NCBI GenBank assembly: GCA_038373885.1
Contig: JAWZYV010013024.1
Span: forward strand, 62,001-126,000
Direction: 5' to 3'
Length of the DNA stretch: 64,000 bases
Source: Cheiracanthium punctorium
Taxonomy: Eukaryota; Arthropoda; Arachnida; Araneae; Cheiracanthiidae
A program made the translations under genes and the position numbers. Under the pieces are notes generated by a model that worked only from the letters and a program-made list of their open reading frames with translations, was not told the DNA's origin and did no database searches. Of this stretch, positions 9,260 through 21,078 are shown in pieces (the stretch's first letter is position 1; each line of letters begins with the position of its first letter).

Positions 9260-11896
9260 TTAAATCCTACTTAGGCAATCAGCATGTTTTATGCTTTTCC
9301 CCGGTTTATGCTCCGTGGTGTAATTGTACGGTTGAAGTGCTAACGCCCACCTCATTAACCTTTGATTTTTGCCCGAATTAGTCTTTAACCATACTAGGGG
9401 ATGGTGGTCGGTTTCAATTTTGAAATTTTGACCGTCCAGATATGGTCTTAGCTTTTTTATGCCGAAAATAACGGCGGCACATTCTTTTTCAGTCGCCCCG
9501 TAATTTTTTTCTGGACCCGTGAATTTTCGACTTAAATATAAAATGGGATGTTCTTCGCCATTCTTGCGCTGCGCAAGAATCACACCCACTCCTTTATCCG
9601 ATGCATCAGTTTGGAGAATGAATTCCTGCTTGTAGTCAGGGGCATACAGAACAGGACTTTCTGTTAGTTTCTTTTTAACCGCTTGGAAAGCTTCTTCCAT
9701 TTCAGGCGTCCAGTCTATCTTTTCTTTTCGCGTTTTTCCCTTTAAAGCGCGAGTGAGTGGTTCTACTATAACTGCGTAATTCGGCAGATAATGGGAATAA
9801 TATCCAATTAACCCTAAGATTTTTCTAATCTCTGTTTTGGTAGTAGGGGTAGGAAAATCGAGTACGGCCTTTACCTTTGCCTCCGCAGGGGTTCTCCGGC
9901 CTCCGCCTACCATGTGACCTAAATACTTCACACAATCTTGTGCGAACTTACACTTCGCGGGTTTAATTTTTAATTTAGCCTCTGCTAATTTCTCTAGAAT
10001 CACATCTATGTGCTTAAGATGGTCTTCCCAGGTGCTGGAAAATATTGCTATGTCATCCAAATACGGTACGCAAAATTGTTCGCATCCCGCTAAAAGCATT
10101 GACATAAATTTACTGAATTGATAAGGAGCATTTACTAAACCGAAAGGCATGACCAGGGGTTTAAAGGTTCCGAAAGTGGTTGCAAATGTTGCATATCTTT
10201 GAGCTCTGGGGGTCAAAGGGATCTGCCAATATCCCTTGGTCAGATCGATGACGGTTATAAATTTTGCGGCTGCCACTAATTCGACCCTTTCCTCAATATT
10301 GGGTAAGGGAAAGTATTCTGTGCGGGTCAAGGAGTTAAGCTTTCGATAATCTATACAAGGTCTAGGGTCCCTTCCCGGCACTTCTACTAATAAGAGGGGT
10401 GAAACAAAATCAGACTCCGCAACTTCTATTATCTTAAGCTCTAACATACGTTTTATTTCATGCTTAAGTATTTCCGTTTGTCTTGGAGAGGTTCGGTAAG
10501 GTTTAATCCGAAACGGTTGCTCTGTAATTAACTGTATATCATGTTCGTTCAGATCCGTGCGGCCTGGATTATTCGAAAATAATTTCCTGTGTTTATTAAG
10601 TAAATTGTCTAGCACCTCAATCTGAGCGGGCGTACATTTCTCTGTGAGCCCACTTTCGCTTACGATTTCTGAGAAATCAAATACATCTGGAGTGGCATTC
10701 GGGTAAGAGATTTCTAAATCCGCCTCTAAAGATTCCTGATCCGACATTAACAAATTTACAAACTCTACACGCCTGTAATATGGTTTCAGTAAATTGACGT
10801 GATAGATTTGAGAGCTTTCTCTTCTTCCAGGCACTTTCACTATATAGTTTGTTTCTGATAATTTGCTCTCTATCACACCTGGCCCAATCCAGTCTACTGA
10901 TAGTTTGTGTGGCTTTGAAGTAGCCATAACTAGAACTTCATCGCCAGGTTTAAAATTTCTCTCTACCGTGTCCCTATCATACCAAAATTTCCTCTTATCC
11001 CTAGTAATTTCCATAATTTCTACAGCCAACTCCTGACATCTTTTTAATCTATTTATTAATGTAAAAATTTGCTCAGTAACGAAAGTGTTTTCTTCCTCTG
11101 GGCATGTCCACTTTTCAAACAGTAAGACTTCGGGAGTCCCCAAGTTTCTTCCGTACACTAGCTCTGCGGGAGAGAATCCCGTCGATTCGTGTGTTACTGT
11201 GCGTAGGGCCAACAAAGCGCAGGGTAGATTTTTTTCCCAACTACTCCCATTTTCGAGACACAAAACCTTCAACAATCTTTTAACAGATCGATGCCATCTC
11301 TCAATAGCGTTGCTCTGTGGCCTATGAACACTAGAGTGAACTACCTTTATCCCAAATTTCTCGAAAAACGCGGAAGTGAGAGCACTCGTGAAGCATGTTC
11401 CGAGATCGCACTGAACTTCTTTAGGAAAACCTAGACGGCTGAAAACAAGCATCAATCCGTCTATAACCGATTCTGATTTAGTATCAGCTAAAGGTATAGC
11501 GTCTGGCCATCTCGATGCCAGGCATAAACTGGTCAAAAGATACTTGTTATGATTATCAGATTCAATTAGGGGGCCTACTATATCACAATTTATTCTCGAA
11601 AAGACTTCTGAAATAATAGGGACCAGTTTTAAGGGAGCCTTCTTGGCCTCACCACCTTTACTAAATTTTTGACATGGGTCACAGGTCTTAACAAAATTTT
11701 CCGCTTCTTTTACGATATTTGGCCAAAAATAATGTCGCAACAACTTATCTTTAGTTTTCGTAGCGCCTAAATGAGCTGAAATGCCTTCGTGGCATAACGT
11801 CAAAATATCTTGCCTAAATTTAGTAGGAACAATGACCTGCTTCCTCTTCTCTCCCCTATGATCGGTCGCTAACCGAAACAGTGTATCATTTTCCAC
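9260..11896 (-). CDS. Retrotransposon Pol with integrase before reverse transcriptase-RNase H (unit 1)
   Basis: 878 codons, open to a TAA at 9260. Domains in order: zinc-binding integrase N-terminus H36-x5-H42...C72-x2-C75; integrase core with D105, D164 and E199; a GPY/F-like C-terminal module (FKPGDEV 315-321, WIGPG about 336-340, HVNLLKPY 366-373); a ~60-residue linker; reverse transcriptase with YLDD at 612-615; RNase H with TDAS D764, E803 and D830, ending HADCLSRI. All catalytic residues are present. The chain is of Ty3/gypsy type, but INT lies upstream of RT, and the polypurine tract and LTR follow RNase H directly. That order is known from Gmr1-like Ty3/gypsy elements. The first codon is GTG immediately after an in-frame TGA, so this is an open segment of a longer Pol and not a true start. 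Confidence 0.9.
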   Translation of the reverse strand: MENDTLFRLATDHRGEKRKQVIVPTKFRQDILTLCHEGISAHLGATKTKDKLLRHYFWPNIVKEAENFVKTCDPCQKFSKGGEAKKAPLKLVPIISEVFSRINCDIVGPLIESDNHNKYLLTSLCLASRWPDAIPLADTKSESVIDGLMLVFSRLGFPKEVQCDLGTCFTSALTSAFFEKFGIKVVHSSVHRPQSNAIERWHRSVKRLLKVLCLENGSSWEKNLPCALLALRTVTHESTGFSPAELVYGRNLGTPEVLLFEKWTCPEEENTFVTEQIFTLINRLKRCQELAVEIMEITRDKRKFWYDRDTVERNFKPGDEVLVMATSKPHKLSVDWIGPGVIESKLSETNYIVKVPGRRESSQIYHVNLLKPYYRRVEFVNLLMSDQESLEADLEISYPNATPDVFDFSEIVSESGLTEKCTPAQIEVLDNLLNKHRKLFSNNPGRTDLNEHDIQLITEQPFRIKPYRTSPRQTEILKHEIKRMLELKIIEVAESDFVSPLLLVEVPGRDPRPCIDYRKLNSLTRTEYFPLPNIEERVELVAAAKFITVIDLTKGYWQIPLTPRAQRYATFATTFGTFKPLVMPFGLVNAPYQFSKFMSMLLAGCEQFCVPYLDDIAIFSSTWEDHLKHIDVILEKLAEAKLKIKPAKCKFAQDCVKYLGHMVGGGRRTPAEAKVKAVLDFPTPTTKTEIRKILGLIGYYSHYLPNYAVIVEPLTRALKGKTRKEKIDWTPEMEEAFQAVKKKLTESPVLYAPDYKQEFILQTDASDKGVGVILAQRKNGEEHPILYLSRKFTGPEKNYGATEKECAAVIFGIKKLRPYLDGQNFKIETDHHPLVWLKTNSGKNQRLMRWALALQPYNYTTEHKPGKSIKHADCLSRI

Positions 11897-12042
11897 TCAA
11901 TATTCTCGATTATTTTCTTGTCTCGCCTTTTCCCATAGTCCTGCAAGGGAAGTGTCACTACTTTGTTCACTCTTCAATTCCTCTGCTGTGATCTGAACTA
12001 AACTTTCCGGACTTTCTTTAGAAAACTCGGGTAGATCACAGC
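11897..12042 (-). pseudogene. Upstream Pol remnant closed by an in-frame TGA (unit 1)
   Basis: Reading upstream in the same frame as the 878-codon ORF gives about 48 sense codons with the character of the segment that normally precedes an integrase zinc finger (TAEELKSEQSSD...LAGLWEKARQ). They end in TGA (11897-11899) just before the ORF. The frame is then lost at the array junction near 12043. Gag, protease, primer-binding site and 5' LTR are all absent from the unit. The TGA is shared with unit 2, so it predates the duplication. Confidence 0.7.
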
Positions 12043-12087
12043 GGGTAGGTCACAGCAAAAGAGGCGTTTACAGAAAACGCCTCTTTT
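12029..12087. other. Unit 1/unit 2 junction with templated filler DNA
   Basis: GGGTAGATCACAGC (12029-12042) is followed by the near-copy GGGTAGGTCACAGC (12043-12056, one mismatch). Then AAAAGAGGCGTTT (12057-12069), loop ACAGA, and AAACGCCTCTTTT (12075-12087), a perfect 13-bp inverted repeat. The right arm belongs to the flank (also present near 214-226 in unit 1); the left arm exists only at the junction. This is the signature of direct and snap-back templated insertions at a repaired break. The same junction occurs at 23848-23906. Confidence 0.8.
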
Positions 12088-12348
12088 CATCCCATCCTTC
12101 GAAACCTACCGTCGAATTGCCACAGTTTGTAATCTCCCTCTTTCAAGATATTCTCCTCTCTTTTGTTACATTTTCCTTATCTTTAAATCATTGTCCGAAA
12201 GTCTGGGAAAGTTCTTCAAAAGACGGCCAAGTAAAATGAGCGGGGAAATCAAAAAGGGGTTTGACAGTTCCGAGCATGAAGCTCGAGGTTCCGAGTTCCC
12301 TTGGGACTCATTGTAAGTGCAACTTACTGGGTGGCCTTTATTTGAAGT

Positions 12349-12737
12349 AGAGACCTGCACGGGCAGGGCAGGTCCGGTTTGTGAAAGCCCACGGGTACGG
12401 GATTTATAAATATGTTGTTAACGGGCCGGCCCGGACTCATGGTTAATTTTTTTTCACCTTCCTGCAACCCGCAAAAAAAGTTAATATTAATAACTTGCTT
12501 AATATAAAATACCCGATAAATATTTAGTTGTCGATCTATTTGGTAGTCTTTACATATTTTTTTAATTCCTGGAATTTTCGAAATTTTACTCCTCAACTGT
12601 GGGCCCGTACGGGCCGGGGCCGGCCGTGATGTTTGTTTCAAATATGTTACGGGCCCATGCCGGGCCTACAAATTCAAGAATCTTCGGGCTCCGGTGGGGC
12701 CGGGCCGGGCCTCAATTTTCAGACCCGTGCAGGTCAA
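12349..12737. mobile_element. GC-rich MITE with 13-bp TIRs (unit 2)
   Basis: Copy of the 488-889 element, flanked by ATTTGAAGT at 12340-12348 and 12738-12746. It is 13 bp shorter because one GTTAGTTGTTA-type repeat near 12415 is missing, and its right TIR has one substitution. Confidence 0.7.
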
Positions 12738-12746
12738 ATTTGAAGT

Positions 12747-15700
12747 CACAAAGTTTTTATAAAAATAAAATTGTTCCATAGATTTGTTGCACTATTATTG
12801 TACAGATGGTGCACACAAGATCTCAAAAAAGAAAAGAGAAATCCAAAATATTCTTGCTGTAAAATGCAGCCTTCACGAAAGGCTAAAAATCCATTTCAGA
12901 ACATTTCGAATACTCTTCAATGAGGGTAGACACGAGAAAAAGTGATGGGTGCTTTTCAAAGAAAAAAATATTATTAATAAAATTATCCCTTTAAAATTTA
13001 ACAAATAGGGGTCCTATGCCTAGGCACAGCTTATTTGTAAGTCAATACTTGTTGAAAATGTATTTGTTTTAGTTCTACGTAAGAAAACGACATTACTTTC
13101 CTATCAACCCAATAGTTGTGCAGTAATTTTTTAATTAATTTTGCAGTAATTCTTAATTCTGATGATGAATGATCACTGAAATGAAATGCAAATGCCAAAG
13201 TACATAATATTGAACAGATGAATAGTATTATAGATGTATATTGAGGTAAAAATATCACTTTCAAAAGTTGTTGTTTTTTTTTTTTTTGTGTGTGTGTGTG
13301 GGGGGGGGGGGGTTAATTCAGACTTTAGTACTAACATTTATGTATTAAATGTGGGTTTATATACGAATGTTGAATTTGCTTAAACACGTGCACGTTAAAG
13401 CTTATTTTGCTAGGATTTAAAAAATCGTTTAACATGCCAAGTTGAGAATGGATGGGGGGGGGGGGGAGTCAAAATCAACTACATATGCACTTTAACATAT
13501 GTTCTATGCGAATAGAATGAAAATTATTTAAATGTAACACAGGGTGGGTACAGAATAGAGGGGGTGGGTGGGGGGTCAAATATTGCACATGGACTGCACG
13601 GGGGAAAAAAAATTATCTTCTAATTGTGGAAGTGACTGAAAATGTTTTGATGCATTCGCGCCTCCAAATCTATATTTTTCGGTAAATTCTATCTAATGTT
13701 TATTCCTCTCCCGGCGTACACTCAACTAGACAAATTCAAATTCATAAAAATAGCGTCGAAACCCGATGATCCATCTAGTAACAAGGCAAACGTGCGCTTT
13801 AAATCCGTGGGGTCGTACATAAATAGGGCGTCTTTAAAATATTCATTTCTTTATTTTTTTTTAAATGCAATACAAAATATTTTATGCAAAAGAGGTTTTA
13901 TTTGTTGAACAATAGCGAATAACACTTTCCCTTTTCCTAATTATGTAACTCGCTCGCAGTTTTATATCAACGTATATTAATTGCTATAATAGATTTATTG
14001 TTTTTTTTTTCTTGCTGTATTTTATTCCTGTGATCAGCTCAATATTTGATAATTTATCCTTTTAATTTTTTATAAATCGTCATTATTGGGTATTTCAGCA
14101 AGTTTTTTTAAGTTTATTTTCAAAGTTTTATAATGAAGAGAAAGCTTTATATATGATATAAATTTATCTTATGAAACTGAAATTTTTCTATATCTTTTAC
14201 GTAATAGTATAAATACTTTTTACTAATTCTATGACAATTCGGTGAACGATTGAAGTTTGTAGGTCAAGGGTTCTGGCCTACAGCGTAGCTGTTTTTTCCA
14301 GATGTAACGTGAATACGAGCAGCAGCTATGTTTAATCAAAGTTGGTCAGGGGCAATATGCTTTGCAATATCAACAATAATAAAAATGTAATTATGAAAAC
14401 TATTCTAACAAAACTAATTAACTATTAATTTTAAGCACACTTTTATATAGCCAATATTTTCCGGCAAGTATCCGGTATCCGGCTGATTTTTTAATATACG
14501 AAATACTGTCGGATATCTGAATCATAACTACCGGATATCCAAACTTCTCTGCCGAATATCCGGCTATATACTACTAAAGTTCTATCTATAATATGCATGG
14601 GACATGATCGAAAATAATATTTAAACATTCTTGGTACATTGATACATATAACAAACGAATCGCGCAAAAAAGCACACCCGGTAAAAAGCGCACCGGAAAA
14701 AAGCCGGTGTGATTTTTTCCCATTCAGACTCTACAGAAATTCCTTGTTCCGGATTAAAAAATAAATAGAAAATAAACAAAGGAGTAATAATAACAATAAT
14801 GCTAACTAGAGCGTTTTTTTAATCAACTGATTGTTCAATTTGTTTATATTCTTAGGAAAAAGTTCAGAATTAGTCATTCAGTATCAAATTATAGCAGTTT
14901 CGAAAATTTTAAATACCATCTCTCACCTAACAGGCAAGCCTAAAAAAAGAATCTAAGACTTCACAGATATAACATGCACGTTCTCTGTAATATGTTACCA
15001 CATTCAGTCTTATTTGTAATCAGCCATGGCTTATTATTACTGGTTTTCTTTATAAGTGCAAGAGTTTATTCTGATTCATGGTAATTTATCTTGTTAACCC
15101 TTTGGTTTTAAATAATAATTCTTAGAACGGATGATTTATAAGTATATACATTTACATATAAATATTTTTATTTTTGAAAGTATTTAAATTAAATATTACT
15201 TTTACTTTAGACATGATTTTTTCTCAGAATTAAATTATGGTATTAATAAGTCAATTTAAAAAAACTTCCTTAAAAAAACTTTTTTAATCAAATGTTGGTA
15301 TAAGTGTACTGTTTTAAAACAAATTTTTATTTCTAAATGCTAAAAAAAATCTTTTTAAAGGAAACTGACTAAAAATTATTTAAAACTCATTTCTTAAAAT
15401 GTAAAATATCGGCTATATATAACTGTAATTAAAATTAATTTTTAATTAGGTTTGTTGTTAGGTTAGTTTTAATAATTATATTTTTACCATTATTAGTATT
15501 GCAAAGCTTATTCCCCCTCACCAACTTTGCTGAAATATACCTGCAAGCCTTTTTATGAGAAAGACTGAAATTTTCCACATCACCTCATTAATGTATGGGG
15601 TATTGGGAATTTTTGTAAGAGGGCTGTATAAAAAATATAAGTATGTATTTATTTACATTTAATGTCCAGAACATTTTATTTGATACCATAAAATAACTAT

Positions 15701-17119
15701 CTAATTTATTCTATATGTCTATGATCAATATTCAAAGAAGAAAACTCTAAGTCAGGGTTTTTAGGACATCCTCGATAATAGTGTTTGCAAGTGATCAGGA
15801 TTTTTATTTAATATTAAAAATATTAAACTTTTTACTTTCACTGTAAATTATCATGAAAGCTATTTATGTTTTGTGGTGAAGGCAGATCTACACAAGGATT
15901 GACTGCTTCATTTAGGCATGCCTTGGGTGGAGGACTTTTTGAGGGATCCTAACCCGAATTCAGATTACAGATGGAGAAAACGGCTGCGCGGTAAGCCAGA
16001 ACCCTAGACCTATACACTTTAGACGTTTACTAATTGTCATGAAATTAGTAAAAATTATTTATACTACAATGTAAAAGGTACTTGATTAATTTTTTAAAAT
16101 TTTTATTAGATACATTTGCATCTTATAAAGCTCTCGTCTTTATAAAACTTATAGCTTATTAAACTTTTAAGATAAACTGAAAAAAAAATTACTGAAATAC
16201 GCAAGACTGATGAAGTATAAATATTTAGAAGGATAACTTATCAAATATTGAACTTCATATATGAATAAAATACAACAAGAAAAAAAAAGGATGCAATAAA
16301 TCTATTATTACAATTAATATAACTTGATGTAAAACGGTGAGAGTATTATTAAGAAAAGGGACAGTATAGCTCAACAAATAAAACATTTCTGCATGTATTA
16401 GAGGCAGGGTGGATACTGAATTGTGAAAGGGAGGGGGGGGGGATTATGCCTTGTAGTCATGCATGTGAATACGGTTCTGTAATATCATATATGACTAACA
16501 ATTCTGAATAGCATACAATTTTATGTCAGATTTTTAAAAATCCGTACAGCATTAAGAACATACTAATTGATTTGAGACTCCAAGTTTTCATTAAATTAGG
16601 AAAAGGAAAATCAACAGTATTTTTCACAATGCAAAAATTAAGTTTTATAGATTCTTTACTCAAATACTATCAATGTATTTCTTAATAAAGTTCTTAAAAT
16701 TAAGTAATTTATTTAAGAAAAATTAATAATCTTTTTACTAGTAAAACATTAGTGGGCATTGTAAATAGTTAATTATATAAAAAAAAGTATTTTTCCCTCT
16801 AGAAAAGCAAAATTACAACTATAATTTCAAAAGCACTTAATAAAGATTCCCTTTATCAAAGTATATAAGTATCTTCGGAAAATATTGTTGTGATTCAACT
16901 TACTCTCAGAAGGAAACAATTTTTTAAATCCATTAATTGCTTTAAAAGGAGAGAATAAATGAAATGAGAGAATGTAATGTGCAAGATAGTAATAATTAAA
17001 CTTGCTAATGTATTTTATAAGCTAAACAATCAAACAGATCTATTTTTGTTTTTTAACTTGTAGTTTATTATTATTTATTATTAAAGAAATTTAATGTATA
17101 ACCTGAAAATTATGTTTCA
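12747..17119. other. AT-rich non-coding stretch (unit 2)
   Basis: Counterpart of 890-5264. It includes SINE pieces at about 14266-14325 (plus) and 15918-16012 (minus) and G- and T-runs that differ in length from unit 1. No gene seen. Confidence 0.6.
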
Positions 17120-19119
17120 TCTATATATATAAAAGAGAAGAGTTTGTTTGTTTGTTTGTTCGCTATACACGTCCAGGCATTTCGACGGATCTGGACCAAA
17201 TTTGGCACGCTGACTAAATAGGACAAGAGAAAGCTAATGCCGTAAAAATGAAATTAATCGGATTAATAGTTTTTGAGTTATTTTATGTTTTGTACGGTTT
17301 TTGGCCATTTTCCTCGCATTTTACGTTATCGCGAGCTAAATTTCTGTCCGAATACTATATTTTTTATATCATCGGAAACTACAGAGTTTTCTTTTTCAAA
17401 TACAGTTTGTTACAAAATCGTAGTTACATTTGCCGATTTTTGGGAATTTTTTTAAGGAAATACTGTTTCGAAGAAAATGTACGGCTTTTAAAAATATGCT
17501 ATTTTTAAACTGTCGCATCGAAAAACGTAATAGGCAAAAAATTTCCATCTTTTTACCGCTGATTGAACATGTATTTCTCCCTCTTTTAAACTTTGAACCG
17601 TGCGGAAATGTTTGTTAGTTTGTTAGGCATATTAAAATTATCTCCAGAATGCAAGTTGCGGAAGGAAGGCAAATTCCCCCACTCGGTTGTTCATTTTCAA
17701 GGTCGTTCTTCTGACGTCAGGCGAGCAAAGGAGAGACAGGGGTGTGGGGAAGGGGAGTGGAGTGGAGTGAAGAGCGCTACATTAGGAAATACGAATTTTT
17801 ACATTTCCCCCCCCCCCGAGATAAATCATTTAATTTTTTAAAAATAAAACTAACGAATTTTTAGATTTCCCCCCCCCGAGATAAATCATTTATTTTTTTA
17901 AAAATTAAACTAAAGAGGTACCTTCTGCAATTTCTTTTTATCAATGTGTGTGTGTATAGCGTGTACAGACATTCAATAAAGTATTCGACTATGAGCCAAA
18001 TTTCCTATTTCAGTTTTGTTAATGATTAATCACTTTTCATGAAGAATCATGTTTTAAATATGAAATTTACGTACGAAATTTTTCTTGCACTGGAATACTT
18101 TTTTTAAAGGGTGTACATAGTTTCATGAAAAATTATCACAAAATTAGCCAATTGATTTGTCCCCAAAATACTCTTATAGAAATATGGTCACCTTAGTGGA
18201 GATTGAAAGAGAGAGGTGGGATGGCGACCGTGCTAATCTAATCCACCAACCCTCCCCTTCGCGCCGCCACTACGCGAAATTCAGGCAGACTGGTTATTAT
18301 ATTGATGACTGGAAACTGTTTATTTTTTTTACGTTGGTGCGTATGCATTAGTGATAAAAGACTACATATTAGAACTGAGATAGATAGAATGGAAGAAGCC
18401 TAGCCACGTCAAATTCTCGGTAACTCGGATCGTTGGCAATCCCTGTGTTCATTTTTTTTCTCTTTGCAGCGGGGAAATCCCATGTCTTTTTTTTTATCAC
18501 TGCAGCAGGAGGATTCTCATTCCAGCCTACCCACGTCCAATTTCCGGTAACCTCTGTACGCCAACAGATGCCATGTTCATTTCTTTTTCGTTGCAGTGGG
18601 AAGTCCCATGTCTCTTTTTTATCGCTGCAGCGGGAGGATTCACATTCTTCCCCTTTACAATTTCATACTGACGATTGGGCTCTATTTTTTTATGAGTTGA
18701 GTAGGTATTAGCGATAAATGACTGTTAGAACACAGACAGGTAGAAGAGGAGAAATCTAGCCACGTTTAGTTCCCGGTAGCCTCTACGCCATCGGGTGCTT
18801 TCTTCTTTTTTTTTCTATTTTGCAGCGGGAAGATCCATGTCCTTTTTTTTATCATTGCAGCGGGAAGTCCGATGTCCTTTTTTTTATCACTGCAGCGGGA
18901 GGATTCACATTCCAGCCTAGCGAAGTCCAATTCCTGCCAACCTCTGTATTCTATTAGGTGCCGTGTTAATTTTTTGTTGTTGTTGTTGCAGCGGGAAATC
19001 CCGTGTCCTTTTTTTATCATTCCAGCGGGAGGATTCACATTCCTTCCCTTAACAATCTATATTTAAGGTAAATGGCATTTCTCATTCATTGCACGGGCAA
19101 CGCCGGGCCATGCTGCTAG
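17120..19119 (+). mobile_element. Non-autonomous Helitron (unit 2)
   Basis: 2.0 kb copy of the 5265-7301 Helitron, again TC...CTAG between A (17119) and T (19120). Relative to unit 1 it lacks about 30 bases near 17620 and has small indels in C-runs. It is a duplicate of the host segment, not a second transposition. Confidence 0.85.
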
Positions 19120-19469
19120 TACCTGTATAAAACCACAAAAGAAAACATTATAATTTCATTATAAATAATTAAAAGGGATTAATTTTTTTATTTACCAATC
19201 TCTAAAAGTAATTTAACTTAAAATAAAACAAAAAGTGACATAATGTAAATTAATATAAATGATTAACAGAAAAAAAGGCATTAAACGTATGTTTGCTCCC
19301 TGCATTTCTCCACTACAGAAAATTTTTCATTTCATTTTAAAGCATTAAAAAATTTTCTTTTGAGTTATAATTTCAAACAAAAAAAGGTCTACATGTGAAA
19401 TATTAATTAGTCAAGTCCCCCCCCCCCAATTTCTTTTTCAATCAATATTTTCCCTGATTGGAGAAACAT

Positions 19470-19725
19470 GAAAACAATATTCAGAAATGTTGGAAACAGT
19501 ATTGCTCAATGTCAAAAAATAATATTTAGGAATATCAGAAAAAGATATTCCTGGATATCTGAAAACAATATTCAGAAATGCTGGAAACCAATATTGCTCA
19601 ATGTCAAAAAATAATATTTACGAATATCAGAAAAAGATATTCCTGGATATCTGAAAAAAAATATTCAGAAATGTTGGAAACTGATATCTCTGAATGTCAA
19701 AAAATGATATTCAGGAATATCATTT
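19470..19725 (+). repeat. 91-bp tandem repeat (unit 2)
   Basis: Same three-copy array as in unit 1, offset 11,818 bp, essentially unchanged. Confidence 0.85.
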
Positions 19726-19940
19726 ACGGGGGGTCCATTTAATATTGCCCAATATTATAATTTTGATATTGGGCAATATCTCTGTGCTACCTGGGTAGTC
19801 TAAAGCAATGTAAAATTTTTTGGGAGAAGGTGATTTATTTAAAAAACTTCATTTTACGTATCCAAAGTGTATAATAAAGCAGAATGTTACCCTTTAACTA
19901 TCCTTGGGAGGCTGAAGCTTCTTAGTACCTACTCTGGATC

Positions 19941-20225
19941 CAGAGCCTGATTACCACACGGGCATGCGGGGCAATAGCCCGGGTCCCCGGAAAAATAAGG
20001 TCCCCCAAATCTCCCGATTTATTGTTATCACGATTTATTACATATTCATATATACAGCAAATAGTAAATTTTTTGCAAGTAAATTTCCTTTCTAATATCT
20101 ACATAATTTTTAACAATAAATGGACTTGGAGATTTATTTTCTGTTCTTCTAATTCAATGGTCTTTAAGACTCGTGGATCAATAAACAATAAGTTAGTAGT
20201 TTTTGAAAACGTATGGTATGGCCCT
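19941..20225. mobile_element. Left half of a hAT-type MITE (unit 2)
   Basis: Starts CAGAGCCTGATTACC and is interrupted by the LTR after CCCT (20222-20225), as in unit 1. Confidence 0.7.
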
Positions 20226-20844
20226 TGTAGCGTTTTGGGAGTGTGCAGAAATTTTAATGTTGAGAAAGACTCAAAAGTGTAACGATAACGAATTTAATTA
20301 GAACACTCATACATATTCTCTTGGCTACATAAACCGTGCAGGTTCGAAATATAGAAGATCGAATTGTCCCGCGTGAAGATGTCACTGCTCGAAGAAACTG
20401 TCCGGAGCCACTGTCCAGGTCGATCCACGAGACAGGATGGAATTATCCAGCGTGAAGATATCACTGCTCGAAGAAACTGTCCGGAAAAGTCCGGAGCCAC
20501 TGTCCAGGTTGATCTACGAGACAGGATGCCTCTGCCCCAAAAATTGGTCTCGGCGAATCGGTGGTCGATTCCCGGAATCTTTTTCGAAAATTACAATCAA
20601 CGTAGTGCGTCCTAGACGCGTCCGCTCAGGGCTCCTGTCTCTCTCTGAGTCCCCGTTCTCAACCTCTACATTTTCCTTTCCCTCTCAAAAACCACCTGCT
20701 TGTTACAAGCAGGTGCAAAATTAGCGGGCTGTGAAAATTCATCTTGTTCCAAGCAGGTGCAATATTGGCGGGGGGGGGGCACGGCAACCGCCTGTACATT
20801 TCAATTCTCCGTTCGAATATAAAACTGAGACTATAAACTCTACA
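20226..20844 (-). mobile_element. 3' LTR of the INT-first retrotransposon (unit 2)
   Basis: 619-bp LTR, TGTAG...CTACA, followed by the polypurine-tract sequence from 20845. It differs from the unit-1 and unit-3 copies at one C/T near 20529 and in the length of a G-run near 20770. Confidence 0.85.
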
Positions 20845-21078
20845 GCACCCTCCCCTCAAAACAATTTTTCGGGAGGTTTGGAGAAGAAAAATTGGAAACA
20901 CTATATAACACTGGTAGCAAGAATTAATTCCTACTGCAATTTGCTATAGAGTATTTTTACAGATTTGAAATTTATTACCTGCATTTAAACACTAAAATAA
21001 TATTATATGAAAAATTAACCACATATTTATGAGTAATAATAGTAAAAGTTTATACAAAGAAATATTTACATTTTTTTT

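Larger units (their letters stand above)
206..12066. repeat. Segmental tandem duplication, unit 1 (~11.86 kb)
   Basis: The whole stretch recurs in the same order and orientation from 12067. The offset is 11,861 bp near its left end, about 11,855 bp at the Helitron and about 11,819 bp at the pol ORF, so only small indels separate the two copies. The unit contains unrelated flank DNA (MITE, SINE pieces, Helitron, 91-bp repeats) followed by one LTR and the 3' part of a retrotransposon. The repeated block is therefore a genomic segment, not a transposon. Differences are scattered through the AT-rich left half and scarce from about 7.3 kb onward, including the pol ORF. Confidence 0.9.

Noticed and set aside
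9260..11896. GTG at 11896 as a true translation start
   Set aside because: The codon directly follows an in-frame TGA, and Pol-like sequence continues upstream of it. A GTG start is not expected in a eukaryotic retroelement.
9026..12066. Two adjacent ordinary gypsy elements explaining the INT-RT order
   Set aside because: INT, linker and RT are in one continuous frame with no LTR between them, and the polypurine tract plus LTR follow RNase H directly.
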